A stretch of 64,000 nt of DNA from Nonomuraea sp. SBT364 (GTDB taxonomy: Bacteria; Actinomycetota; Actinomycetes; Streptosporangiales; Streptosporangiaceae): positions 62,001-126,000 of the forward strand of contig NZ_LAVL01000005.1 in the NCBI RefSeq assembly GCF_001083785.1, read 5' to 3'. How positions within the stretch are numbered: the stretch's first letter is position 1; each line of letters starts with the position of its first letter. The position numbers and the translations under genes are program-made. Under the pieces are notes generated by a model that worked only from the letters and a program-made list of their open reading frames with translations, was not told the DNA's origin and did not search any database. Below are positions 33,568 to 40,854 of the stretch, piece after piece.

Positions 33568-34503
33568 ATGCGCGCAGTTGTCGTACGTGCCTTCGGGGGG
33601 CCCGAAGTTCTGCAGATCGCGGACCTGCCGTCGCCGGTCGCGGCAGAGGGGCAGGTTCGCATCCGGGTCGAGGCCGCGACGGTCAACCCGGTCGACCTGG
33701 CCACGCGGTCCGGCGCGCTCACCGAGGCGGGCTTGCTGCCGGCGCGCGACGTGATCGGCATCGGGTGGGATGTCGCCGGAACCGTCGAACAGACGGGCCC
33801 CGGGGTCACCGGCATCCGGCGCGGGGATCAGGTGATCGGGCTGTCCGACCGGTTGGACGTACCGATCGGCGCTCAGGCCGAACACGTCGTGCTCGACGCA
33901 GACGCGGTCGCAGCCGCGCCTGCGGGCGTCTCGCCCGCGCAGGCGGCCACGCTGCCCCTGAACGGCCTGACGGCCGCGCAGGCGCTCTCCGGGCTCGCCC
34001 TGGGCGCCGGGCAGACGCTGCTGGTGACCGGGGCGGCCGGTGCCGTCGGCGGTTTCGCGATCCAACTGGCCGTCGCGCGGGGGCTCCGGGTGGTCGCGGT
34101 CGCCGGAGCCGACGACGAACCGCTCGTCCGCAGGCTCGGAGCCGAGGTGTTCGTGCCGCGCACGGCACGGCTGGGCGAGGCGGTCCGGTCGCTCGTACCC
34201 GGCGGCGTGCACGCGGCGCTGGACGCTGCCGTGGTCGGAGCGGCGGCCCTCGACGCGGTCCGGTCGGGGGGCGCCTTCGCCGCGCTGGTCGCGGGAGGGG
34301 CGCCGCATCCGCTGCGCGGCATCCGGGTCTTCAACCACTGGATCCGCGCTGACAGTGCTCTCCTGTCCGAGCTCGCCGCCATGGCCGAAGCGGGCTCCCT
34401 GGCCCTGCGCGTCGCCGGGACCATGCCCCTCGACCAGGTCGCCGCCGCCCACCGACGCCTCGCCGGAGGTGGCCTCCGGGGGCGTCTCGTCCTCACTCCC
34501 TGA
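33568..34503 (+). CDS. NADP-dependent quinone oxidoreductase-like MDR protein
   Basis: This 311-aa medium-chain dehydrogenase/reductase has no catalytic zinc ligands. Its GroES-like domain starts MRAVVVRAFGGPEVLQIADL, and the Rossmann motif is VTGAAGAVGGFAIQLA with VVAVAGADDE for NADP. The fold and lack of Cys/His ligands place it with zeta-crystallin/quinone reductases. GGAGAGA precedes the ATG. The 5' region holds small dyads (for example GAGAG-TAG-CTCTC, about 50 nt upstream) that could bind an HxlR or TetR regulator, but none is encoded beside it. Confidence 0.92.
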   Translation: MRAVVVRAFGGPEVLQIADLPSPVAAEGQVRIRVEAATVNPVDLATRSGALTEAGLLPARDVIGIGWDVAGTVEQTGPGVTGIRRGDQVIGLSDRLDVPIGAQAEHVVLDADAVAAAPAGVSPAQAATLPLNGLTAAQALSGLALGAGQTLLVTGAAGAVGGFAIQLAVARGLRVVAVAGADDEPLVRRLGAEVFVPRTARLGEAVRSLVPGGVHAALDAAVVGAAALDAVRSGGAFAALVAGGAPHPLRGIRVFNHWIRADSALLSELAAMAEAGSLALRVAGTMPLDQVAAAHRRLAGGGLRGRLVLTP

Positions 34504-34563
34504 CCGGATCCGCGGACGGGACGGGGCTTTCTCCGCGATCAGGTCGTATGCCATGCTCTCGCT

Positions 34564-34794
34564 GTGTCCGAACCAGAGGAGCCGGTCCTCGGCCGTCCCG
34601 CCCCGGAGTTCGACCCGATCGCCACCCTGCGCTGGTGGGGCACCGTCATCATGTCGGGCGGCGCGATTCTCGCGCTGGGGATTCTCGTGTTCTCCCGCCG
34701 CGATCCATCGTGGCCATGGCTGGTGACCTGCCTCGTGGCAACCCTGGCCGGCCTCGGCCTCCGCCTGGAAGCGGCGCTTCGCGACCACTCCTGA
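34564..34794 (+). CDS. Small two-helix membrane protein, 76 aa
   Basis: Starts with GTG (SEPEEPVLGRPAPEFDPIAT) and has two hydrophobic helices: LRWWGTVIMSGGAILALGIL, then a basic turn FSRRDPSW and PWLVTCLVATLAGLGLRL. It recalls DUF2530-like actinobacterial membrane proteins, but this is weak. It lies 60 nt after the quinone reductase gene. It is antisense to the open frame that continues from the damaged gene at 34800-35288; hydrophobic periodicity favours this strand. Confidence 0.6.
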   Translation: MSEPEEPVLGRPAPEFDPIATLRWWGTVIMSGGAILALGILVFSRRDPSWPWLVTCLVATLAGLGLRLEAALRDHS

Positions 34795-34799
34795 GACTC

Positions 34800-35288
34800 C
34801 TTACGAATCCCCTCAGTAGTCGCACGCTCACAGTGAGCGGTTATCCGAGTGAGGAGGCGCGCAGTGGGCAGGCACGAGGGCGAAAAGGCAAGCTGAAGCC
34901 CATTCGAGCCGCCGGAAGAGGAGAAGAACAAAGGCGACGCGGCCGGGCTTCGGTCGGCGGGGCCGTCGCCGGTGCGCTGCGGGCCTTCTGTCATCGTCAC
35001 GCAGCTCGACGGCGGCGCGACCGACATCCGCGGCGTGGAAGGGCGCTCCACCTCGTCCAACTCCGCCAAGCAGACGTGCGGGTCGATTCTCTCGATGTGC
35101 ACCCCCAGCAGGGGGAACGTCTCGATCAGGCCCTTGGTGGAGTCGAGGTCGACGTCCGGCAGCGGCTGGAAGCGTTCCCCGCGCAGGCCGTCGAGATGAT
35201 CGGCGTCGTCGATTTCGCGGCTGATCCGCACCGGCTCACCGGCACGTCGTGCCCTCTCCAGGTCCTTGTGGACCGCCCTTTCGGACAT
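34800..35288 (-). pseudogene. Probable frameshifted hypothetical gene
   Basis: An ATG at 35288 preceded by GGAGAGG starts a frame with strong G/C third-position bias for about 100 codons (MSERAVHKDLERARRAGEP, ISREIDDADHLDGLRGERFQ, STKGLIETFPLLGVHIERID). Coding character then fades near 34950 while the frame stays open to 34539, where it overlaps the membrane gene on the other strand. I read this as a real gene that has lost its proper end. The protein is soluble and charged with no recognised domain. The rest of the 34795-35386 gap holds nothing else. Confidence 0.45.
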
Positions 35289-35386
35289 GTCTATCGCCTC
35301 TCCAACAGGTCTCCTCGAGCATGATTCTTTGACAAGTAACCCCACCCCCGTCGCGAGCGTTTGCCAAGGCGGCACATACTGGAGGG

Positions 35387-35614
35387 GTGAAGCCAGCTAG
35401 CGGCGCGCCCCGCCGTCACCTGCCTACAAGTCCCTTCAAACCCCCGCCACCCGCCCCACCCGTCGAGCGGCTAAGCCTGAATGACCAGGTGACGCACGAT
35501 CGGTACGGGCTTGGCGTCGTCATCGGCGTGGAAGACGAGATCGCTGTTGTCGTCGACTTCGGATCACGGCAGGAGCGAATCACGACACCCTTCCACAAGC
35601 TGTACAAGCTTTAG
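35387..35614 (+). CDS. Small conserved protein with SH3/CarD-like beta domain
   Basis: This 75-aa protein starts with GTG directly after TGGAGGG. A Pro-rich N-terminal 27 residues precede a compact beta domain (DQVTHDRYGLGVVIGVEDEI, VVVDFGSRQERITTPFHKLY). The pattern VTHDxYGLGxVxGVE...VDFGS is frequent in actinobacterial small proteins and resembles the C-terminal Tudor/SH3-like module of UvrD or CarD. An RNA polymerase or nucleic-acid contact is possible but unproven. Confidence 0.75.
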   Translation: MKPASGAPRRHLPTSPFKPPPPAPPVERLSLNDQVTHDRYGLGVVIGVEDEIAVVVDFGSRQERITTPFHKLYKL

Positions 35615-35673
35615 CACTGCCAAACCTCGGGGAGCACCCGCCTAGGTGCCCCCGGACGTACGGTCATGCCCTG

Positions 35674-36075
35674 ATGGATTCCGAGACGGCGCGCCGGCTG
35701 TTCCGAGCCGCGCGGGTCGCCCGGCTCGGCACCGCCGATCCTGACGGGGTGCCGCACGTCGTGCCCGTCACGTTCGCCGTCGTCGGCGACCGGGTGATGA
35801 CGGCGGTCGACCACAAGCCGAAGCGCAGCGCCGACCTGCGGCGTCTGCGTAACATCCGTGCCAACCCGCACGTGTCGCTGCTGGTCGACCACTATGAGGA
35901 CGACTGGACGCGCCTGTGGTGGGCGCGCGCCGACGGGAGCGCCTGGATCGCGGAGGAGGATCGCGAGGAGGCGCTCGACGCGCTCGTGAGCAAGTACGGC
36001 CAGTACGCCGTGCGTCGCCCCGAAGGGCCGGTGGTCATCGTGGAGGTGACCCGCTGGTCCGGATGGCGGTACTAG
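35674..36075 (+). CDS. PPOX-class F420-dependent-type oxidoreductase
   Basis: This 133-aa split-barrel flavin/deazaflavin protein has RVARLGTADPDGVPHVVPVT, VMTAVDHKPKRSADLRRLRN and IRANPHVSLLVDHYEDDWT, ending VEVTRWSGWRY. This matches the TIGR03668 (Rv0121-like) group of pyridoxamine-phosphate-oxidase-fold proteins in F420-producing actinobacteria. F420 is the expected cofactor; the substrate is unknown. It is followed after 62 nt by the YiaAB gene. Confidence 0.92.
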   Translation: MDSETARRLFRAARVARLGTADPDGVPHVVPVTFAVVGDRVMTAVDHKPKRSADLRRLRNIRANPHVSLLVDHYEDDWTRLWWARADGSAWIAEEDREEALDALVSKYGQYAVRRPEGPVVIVEVTRWSGWRY

Positions 36076-36087
36076 GTACTGAATACT

Positions 36088-36103
36088 CAGGTACGCGTAC
36101 TCA
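36088..36103. promoter_or_regulatory. Putative MacR-type operator
   Basis: CAGGTACGCGTACTCA matches 11 of 14 fixed positions of the TGAGTAC-N2-GTACTCA palindrome that I recall for Streptomyces MacR. It lies 34 nt upstream of the YiaAB gene, whose product is a membrane protein, and the macRS-like genes are adjacent. A second imperfect GTAC/ATAC element is at 36076-36087. Confidence 0.5.
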
Positions 36104-36137
36104 TGCGCCCGCCGGGCCGGTGTCAGATCCTCAAGGC

Positions 36138-36428
36138 ATGACCAAACCAGTCCAGCCCACCATGACCGCCGCCTACTTCGCGCAGTGCGTCATCTCGTTC
36201 GCCGTGGCGCTCGGCAGCGTGGCGCTCGGCATCATCTTCCTGCCGATCGACCCGTGGGTCCGCGCGTTCCTGGCGATCGCGGTGCTGTACACGGTGACGT
36301 CGGCCTTCGGCCTGGCCAAGGTCGTGCGCGACCGGCAGGAGATCGCCCACATGTCCAGCCGGGTCGACCAGGCGCGCCTGGACAAGCTGCTCACCGAGCA
36401 CGACCCGTACAAGGTCGACAGTCTCTGA
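36138..36428 (+). CDS. YiaA/YiaB two-helix-domain membrane protein
   Basis: This 96-aa protein has two TM helices (QCVISFAVALGSVALGIIFL and VRAFLAIAVLYTVTSAFGLA) around a short loop PIDPW, then a charged C-terminal tail. It is the YiaAB two-helix domain. Function is unknown. AAGG precedes the ATG. It converges with the response regulator gene 4 nt away. A putative MacR operator upstream suggests control by the adjacent two-component system. Confidence 0.88.
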   Translation: MTKPVQPTMTAAYFAQCVISFAVALGSVALGIIFLPIDPWVRAFLAIAVLYTVTSAFGLAKVVRDRQEIAHMSSRVDQARLDKLLTEHDPYKVDSL

Positions 36429-36432
36429 CCAG

Positions 36433-37083
36433 TTAAGCCTGGTCGAGTCCGCGTTCGATGGCGTAGCGGACGAGTTCGACGCGGTTGTGAAGCTGGAGCT
36501 TGTTCAGAGTGTTCTGTACGTGGTTCTGCACGGTGCGGTGGCTGAGCACGAGGCGTTCGGCGATCTGCTTGTAGGACAGGCCTTTGGCGACGAGGCGCAG
36601 CACCTCGGTCTCGCGGTCGGTGAGGCTCGGCCCGTCGGCGGCGGGCCGCTGGGTGGCGAGGCGGCGATACTCGCCGAGGACGAGCCCGGCCAGGCCGGGG
36701 GTGAAGACCGGTTCGCCTTCGGCGGTGCGCCGGACGGCTTCGAGGAACTCCTCCCGGCTCGCCGACTTGACCAGGTAGCCGGAGGCTCCGGCCTTGACCG
36801 CCTCCAGCACGTCCTCGTGTTCGCCGCTGGCCGACAGCACCAGGACGCGGGGCGGGTGCTCGGTCGCGGCCAGCCCTCTGGCCACCTCCACCCCGGGCAG
36901 GTCGGGCAGGTGCAGGTCGAGGATGACCACGTCGGGGCGGATGGCGCCGGCGACGCGAAGCGCCTGACGACCCTCGCCGACCGTCGCCACCACCTCGTAC
37001 GCGGCGTTCTCCAGGTCGCGGGCGACCGCGTCCCGCCACATCGGGTGGTCGTCCACCACCATCACCCGCAGAGCTTTGGTCAC
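36433..37083 (-). CDS. NarL-family response regulator, MacR-like
   Basis: A 216-aa regulator: receiver domain with DD at 11-12, phospho-acceptor Asp56 (DVVILDLHLPDLPG) and Lys in GYLVKSAS; LuxR C-terminal domain LTDRETEVLRLVAKGLSYKQ with HRTVQNHVQNTLNKL. The GTG start overlaps the kinase stop (GTGA). The partner kinase has the MacS layout, so MacR is the likely assignment; Streptomyces MacR controls genes for membrane and lipoproteins involved in morphogenesis. Confidence 0.93.
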   Translation of the reverse strand: MTKALRVMVVDDHPMWRDAVARDLENAAYEVVATVGEGRQALRVAGAIRPDVVILDLHLPDLPGVEVARGLAATEHPPRVLVLSASGEHEDVLEAVKAGASGYLVKSASREEFLEAVRRTAEGEPVFTPGLAGLVLGEYRRLATQRPAADGPSLTDRETEVLRLVAKGLSYKQIAERLVLSHRTVQNHVQNTLNKLQLHNRVELVRYAIERGLDQA

Positions 37084-38183
37084 TTCGCCACTTTAATCTC
37101 GACCTCGGTCCCCTGACCGGGCACGGAGGTGAACGCGACGGTGCCGCCGAGGCCGGCGACCCGGCCCCGGATCGACTGCGCGATGCCGAGCCTGCCCTCC
37201 GCCTCGGCCTCCGCCAGGCGGCCCTCGGGGATGCCGGGGCCCTCGTCGCGCACGGTGATGGTGATCGAGACGTCGTCGTTCTCGGCGAAGACCCAGGCCC
37301 TGGCGTCGTCGCCGCAGTGCCACCGGACGTTGTCGAGCGCCGCGCCGACGGCCGCCTCGACCTCGCGGGCGTGGGCGGCGGGGAGCGGCAGCGGCGTGGC
37401 GGGCGTCGACACGGTGACCGTCGGCGTGGTGAAGCGGCGTAGCCGGGCGCCCACGTCGACCAGGCCCGCGTCGTCCTCCGCTCCGGCGGGACCGCTGCGG
37501 ATCAGCTCGCGCACCGCGGCTTCCTGCTCGCCGGCGAGCCGGCCCAGCTCGGCGGCCTCCCCGCCGAGCTCCAGCCCGCGCCGCTGCACCAGCGCCAGGA
37601 CCTGCAGGACCGAGTCGTGGATGCCGCGCGCGATCCGCTCGCGCTCGCGCCCGGCCGCCTCCCGCTCGACCGCCCGTTGCAGCCGTTGCTCCGCGTCCTT
37701 GGTGAGCCTGGCCACGTGGCCGACGACGGTCCCGGCGAGGATGAGCAACACGGCGCCGTTGACGGGGACGGAGAGGTTGAACCCGTGCGGGCCGCGCAGC
37801 CACAGGTCGGCGAGCGACAGCACGATCGCCGCGACCGCCCCCGCGCGCCGCCCGCCGTGGACGGCCCAGGCGAGCACCGGCCCGCCGACCCAGGTGGCGG
37901 TGACCGGCATCAGCCCCGGCCCGGTGTCAGCCCCCTGGACGTACGGCGAGGCCGCCATGCAGCCGAGCGTGACGAGCACGTCGACCACCAGCAGGGAACG
38001 GCTCCGCGAGGTCGAGTAGGCGATGGTGGTGGCCACGGTCCAGACGGTCATCACGCCCAGCACGAGCCAGCCGGCGACGGGCCGCTGGTAGCCGCCGGCG
38101 CTCACGAGCAGCAGCGCGGCGTAGCCCAGGGAGGCGAAGCGATAGACCGCGATGGCCCGCCAGAACGACCCTTCGATCCCCAT
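37080..38183 (-). CDS. MacS-family sensor histidine kinase
   Basis: This 367-aa kinase has about five N-terminal TM helices (residues 10-160, the DUF5931-like region of MacS), the phospho-acceptor His in RERERIARGIHDSVLQVLAL, and a C-terminal HATPase with DNVRWHCGDDARAW and DEGPGIPEG, ending GTVAFTSVPGQGTEVEI. The short N-terminal MGIEGSFWRAIAVYRFASLG is typical of the family. It is coupled to the regulator gene. The ATG at 38183 is used. It probably senses a membrane or envelope state. Confidence 0.93.
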   Translation of the reverse strand: MGIEGSFWRAIAVYRFASLGYAALLLVSAGGYQRPVAGWLVLGVMTVWTVATTIAYSTSRSRSLLVVDVLVTLGCMAASPYVQGADTGPGLMPVTATWVGGPVLAWAVHGGRRAGAVAAIVLSLADLWLRGPHGFNLSVPVNGAVLLILAGTVVGHVARLTKDAEQRLQRAVEREAAGRERERIARGIHDSVLQVLALVQRRGLELGGEAAELGRLAGEQEAAVRELIRSGPAGAEDDAGLVDVGARLRRFTTPTVTVSTPATPLPLPAAHAREVEAAVGAALDNVRWHCGDDARAWVFAENDDVSITITVRDEGPGIPEGRLAEAEAEGRLGIAQSIRGRVAGLGGTVAFTSVPGQGTEVEIKVAK

Positions 38184-38203
38184 ACGGCCCGACTATAGGG
38201 GCC

Positions 38204-38641
38204 TCAGCTCAGCACCAGCAGGACGTGGCCGTCGGGGTCCGTGCCGGTCCGCTGGAAGCCGCAACGCTCCAGCAGCCGGACGGACCCGACGTTGCCCTCG
38301 TGGGGGTCGGCATGAAGCGGGCGCGTCGGCTCCAGCTCCAGGAACCGGGTCAGCGCCAGGGTGCCGACGCCCTTGCCCCAGAACTCCCGGCCGAGCCAGT
38401 AGCCGATGAACCGGCGCTCACCCGCCCACCAGGCGACGATGTTGCCGGCCAGGGCGCCGTCGACGACGACCGCCTGGACGAAGCCCGTCGGATCGCCGAG
38501 GACCTTGTTCTTCCAGTGGGTGATGAAGGCATCGTGCTCCCGGGGCCGCCACCGGGCCCGCCGGGCCGCCTCCGGGTCGCACTCCTGCTCGTGGAAGGTT
38601 TCCAGGTCGGCCTCGGTCACATCTCGCAAACTCACGTCCAT
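38204..38641 (-). CDS. GNAT-family N-acetyltransferase
   Basis: This 145-aa acetyltransferase of the RimJ/RimL type has SLRDVTEADLETFHEQECDP at the N-terminus, and the acetyl-CoA loop REFWGKGVGTLALTRFLE, then NVGSVRLLERCGFQRTG. It transfers acetyl from acetyl-CoA to an unknown amine. It lies 20 nt upstream of macS on the same strand and could share its transcript. Confidence 0.93.
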   Translation of the reverse strand: MDVSLRDVTEADLETFHEQECDPEAARRARWRPREHDAFITHWKNKVLGDPTGFVQAVVVDGALAGNIVAWWAGERRFIGYWLGREFWGKGVGTLALTRFLELEPTRPLHADPHEGNVGSVRLLERCGFQRTGTDPDGHVLLVLS

Positions 38642-38674
38642 GCCGCCCGAGTGTGCCGGCCACGACCGACAGAA

Positions 38675-39046
38675 CTACTCCTCCTGCAGCACGGACAGGA
38701 CGTTGCCCGCCGGGTCGGTGAACCAGGCGATGAGCGGGCCGCCGCCCCGGAAGATCCCCCGCTCGTCGGCCTTCAGGTGCTCGTACCGCTCGAAGCGCAC
38801 CCCCCGGCGCACCAGCTCGTCCACGGTCTGCTCGATGTCGTCGACCGGGAAGTTCAGGATCGTGTACGTGGCCGGTACGTGATTCTCCTTCGGGTAGACC
38901 AGGATGTCCCGGCCGCCCGCGATGTGCAGAGTGAGCAGGCCGTGCTCCTCCGACACGTCGATGCCGAGGGTCTGGCCGTAGAACTCCTTGGCCTTGGCGA
39001 GGTCGTCCACCGAGAAGCCGCTGAACGCCTTGGTCGTGCCGAACAT
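38675..39046 (-). CDS. VOC-family (glyoxalase/bleomycin-resistance fold) protein
   Basis: A 123-aa VOC protein with paired beta-alpha-beta-beta-beta modules: [40 protein letters not shown] and [18 protein letters not shown] folds include metal-dependent isomerases and binding proteins; substrate unknown. Its ATG overlaps by 1 nt the stop of the preceding VOC gene (TGATG), so the two are coupled. Confidence 0.92.
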   Translation of the reverse strand: MFGTTKAFSGFSVDDLAKAKEFYGQTLGIDVSEEHGLLTLHIAGGRDILVYPKENHVPATYTILNFPVDDIEQTVDELVRRGVRFERYEHLKADERGIFRGGGPLIAWFTDPAGNVLSVLQEE

Positions 39047-39423
39047 CACATCGCCGCCCTGTGCTCGTCGCTGAGCTGGATGATCTGGACGTAGTTGCCG
39101 TCCGGGTCGAGGGCCGTGGCGAACAGGCTGCCGTCGCGGTCCTCCAGCTCCGCCACCCACGTCGTGCCGGCGCTCTCCATCCGCGTCACCACGGCGCGCG
39201 CGTCTTCGACGTCGAAGTTGAGGATCATCCTGCCGGGCTCGGGGTTCTTGTCCGAGATGTCCGATCGCGTGTCGATGATCAGGTGGACGCTCCCGTACTT
39301 CAGCACCCGGTAGTCGTCGACGTCGGCCGTCTCCGTCGGGTCGAGGGCCGATTCGTACCAGGTGGCGAGCCTGCGCGGGTCTGCGCTGGCCAGGAGCATG
39401 CCGTCAAGTGCGGGCCGCTTCAT
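39046..39423 (-). CDS. VOC-family protein
   Basis: A 125-aa VOC protein: [40 protein letters not shown] and [28 protein letters not shown] lies 4 nt before the ATG at 39423. It is the first of two tandem VOC genes that may form a heterodimer or act in sequence; no other pathway gene is nearby. Confidence 0.92.
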   Translation of the reverse strand: MKRPALDGMLLASADPRRLATWYESALDPTETADVDDYRVLKYGSVHLIIDTRSDISDKNPEPGRMILNFDVEDARAVVTRMESAGTTWVAELEDRDGSLFATALDPDGNYVQIIQLSDEHRAAM

Positions 39424-39488
39424 GGTCTCTCCTTGCGGGTCGGTGTCGCTGTCACCCATGTAGACCAGGCTGCCCGCCGAAACTCATC

Positions 39489-39516
39489 GGAGCCCGGCGA
39501 CGCGCCGCCGGGCTCC
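39489..39516 (-). terminator. Hairpin terminator after the S1 protease gene
   Basis: GGAGCCCGGCG (39489-39499) and CGCCGGGCTCC (39506-39516) pair perfectly around 6 nt, 9 nt beyond the protease stop on the minus strand. No U-tract. Confidence 0.8.
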
Positions 39517-39525
39517 GACCGTGGG

Positions 39526-40656
39526 TCAGCCTGTCCGAAGTGTCAGGCCGTACCTGCTGAGGATCTCGTTGACCGGCTGGTGGTACGTGGTCCCGCCGAC
39601 GCTGCAGTTGCCGGAGCCGCCGGAGGTGACGCCCTGGGCCTGGCTGCCCGAGATGAACGAGCCGCCGGAGTCACCCGGCTGGGCGCACGCGCTGGTGCGG
39701 GTCAGGCCGCTGACCGTGCCCTGCGGGTACGTGACGCTGGCGTTGTGCTGCTGGATGGTTCCGCAGCGCCAGCCGGTGGTGGAGCCGGAGCGGCAGATGG
39801 ACGAGCCCACGGACGCCTGCGTGGAGCCGCGGACGGTGACCAGCGAGCCGCCGGCGCCGCGGACGTACGGGGTCGGGTTGTGGCCGGGGGCCGCCACCCA
39901 GGCGTAGTCGTTGCCCGGGAAGGAGGAGCCCTGGAAGGTGCCCGTCGGGTTGCTGGTCCGGGCGCCGGCCCTGCCGCAGTGCCCGGCGGTCACGAAGCCG
40001 GGGGTGCTGCCGCGGGTGACGGCGAAGCCGACGCTGCACCGGCTGCCGCCGATGTAGAAGGGGGAGCCGCCGATGATGTCCATGTACGGCTGCGGGCGCT
40101 CGGCGCTCACGGCGACCTGGACCGCGCTCCGGTCGACGCCCGCGGCGGCGGCCAGGGCCTCGGCGGCCTCCAGCTGGGCGGCGAGGACGACGACGCTGTT
40201 GGTCGTCACGTCGACGTACCAGAGCGAGGCGCCGGTCCGTGCCTTGCGTGGCGCCTGGTCGAGCTTGGCCTTGGTCTCGTTGAGCTGGGCCAGCGTGCGG
40301 GTCACGACGACCGGCTCGGCGCCCTGGGCCTCGATGGCCGGCTTGGCGGCGGAGTCGGTGGTGGCGACCATGAGCTTGGAGGCGTCGGCGTTCAGCCAGG
40401 CGCCGCCGTAGGAGTCGCCTAACGAGGCGGTCAGCGCGGTCTCGACCGCCGCGGCGCGCTGCTCGTTGGCGAGCCTGGTGACGACCTGCTGCTCGGTGAG
40501 GCCGAGGTCACGCTCGAGTGCGTCGATGACGGCGGGCGGGGTGTCCGCCGGTGCCGCCGCTTGGGGTGCCGGTTCGGCCAGCGCGGGGGTGGGGGGTGTT
40601 GCGAGGCAGGCGGCCAGGATGGCGGCTCCTGCCAGCGCACAGCGTTTACCCAACAT
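39526..40656 (-). CDS. Secreted chymotrypsin-like (S1E, alpha-lytic/streptogrisin type) protease
   Basis: This 376-aa preproprotease has a signal peptide (about residues 1-28), a pro-region (VIDALERDLGLTEQQVVTRL through about residue 180, the alpha-lytic pro fold), and a mature S1 domain with His in FVTAGHCGRAG, Asp in GNDYAWV and Ser in QPGDSGGSFI. Cysteine pairs fit streptogrisin-type disulfides. AAGGAG precedes the ATG at 40656. It is exported and self-processed; it probably digests extracellular protein. Confidence 0.96.
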   Translation of the reverse strand: MLGKRCALAGAAILAACLATPPTPALAEPAPQAAAPADTPPAVIDALERDLGLTEQQVVTRLANEQRAAAVETALTASLGDSYGGAWLNADASKLMVATTDSAAKPAIEAQGAEPVVVTRTLAQLNETKAKLDQAPRKARTGASLWYVDVTTNSVVVLAAQLEAAEALAAAAGVDRSAVQVAVSAERPQPYMDIIGGSPFYIGGSRCSVGFAVTRGSTPGFVTAGHCGRAGARTSNPTGTFQGSSFPGNDYAWVAAPGHNPTPYVRGAGGSLVTVRGSTQASVGSSICRSGSTTGWRCGTIQQHNASVTYPQGTVSGLTRTSACAQPGDSGGSFISGSQAQGVTSGGSGNCSVGGTTYHQPVNEILSRYGLTLRTG

Positions 40657-40793
40657 GTGCACTCCTTGATGGGGGTGCTGTCAAGTTACCGGAGCGTACG
40701 TCGGCCGCCACGTACCAAACGACCCCTATTACGGAGTTATGGGACCCCTTGCGGTCACAGACCGGAATCTTCCATGCTCCGGAATATATCCAC

Positions 40794-40824
40794 TTGCCGA
40801 GCGGCTAGTAAACGGGCGTATACT
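40794..40824 (+). promoter_or_regulatory. Promoter of the MFS operon
   Basis: A perfect TATACT -10 (40819-40824) with TTGCCG (40794-40799) 19 nt upstream. Transcription should begin near 40831, which lies beyond an in-frame ATG at 40828 and so rules that start out. Confidence 0.65.
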
Positions 40825-40854
40825 CCAATGCGGACTAAGAGGGGAAGTGGTGTC

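Noticed and set aside
34539-34799. C-terminal extension of the frame from 35288 as real protein
   Set aside because: Composition becomes Ser/Arg/Thr low-complexity and it lies antisense to a plausible two-helix membrane gene.
40828-40854. ATG 40828 as start of the MFS exporter
   Set aside because: A perfect -10 at 40819-40824 implies transcription begins at or after this codon, and no ribosome site precedes it.
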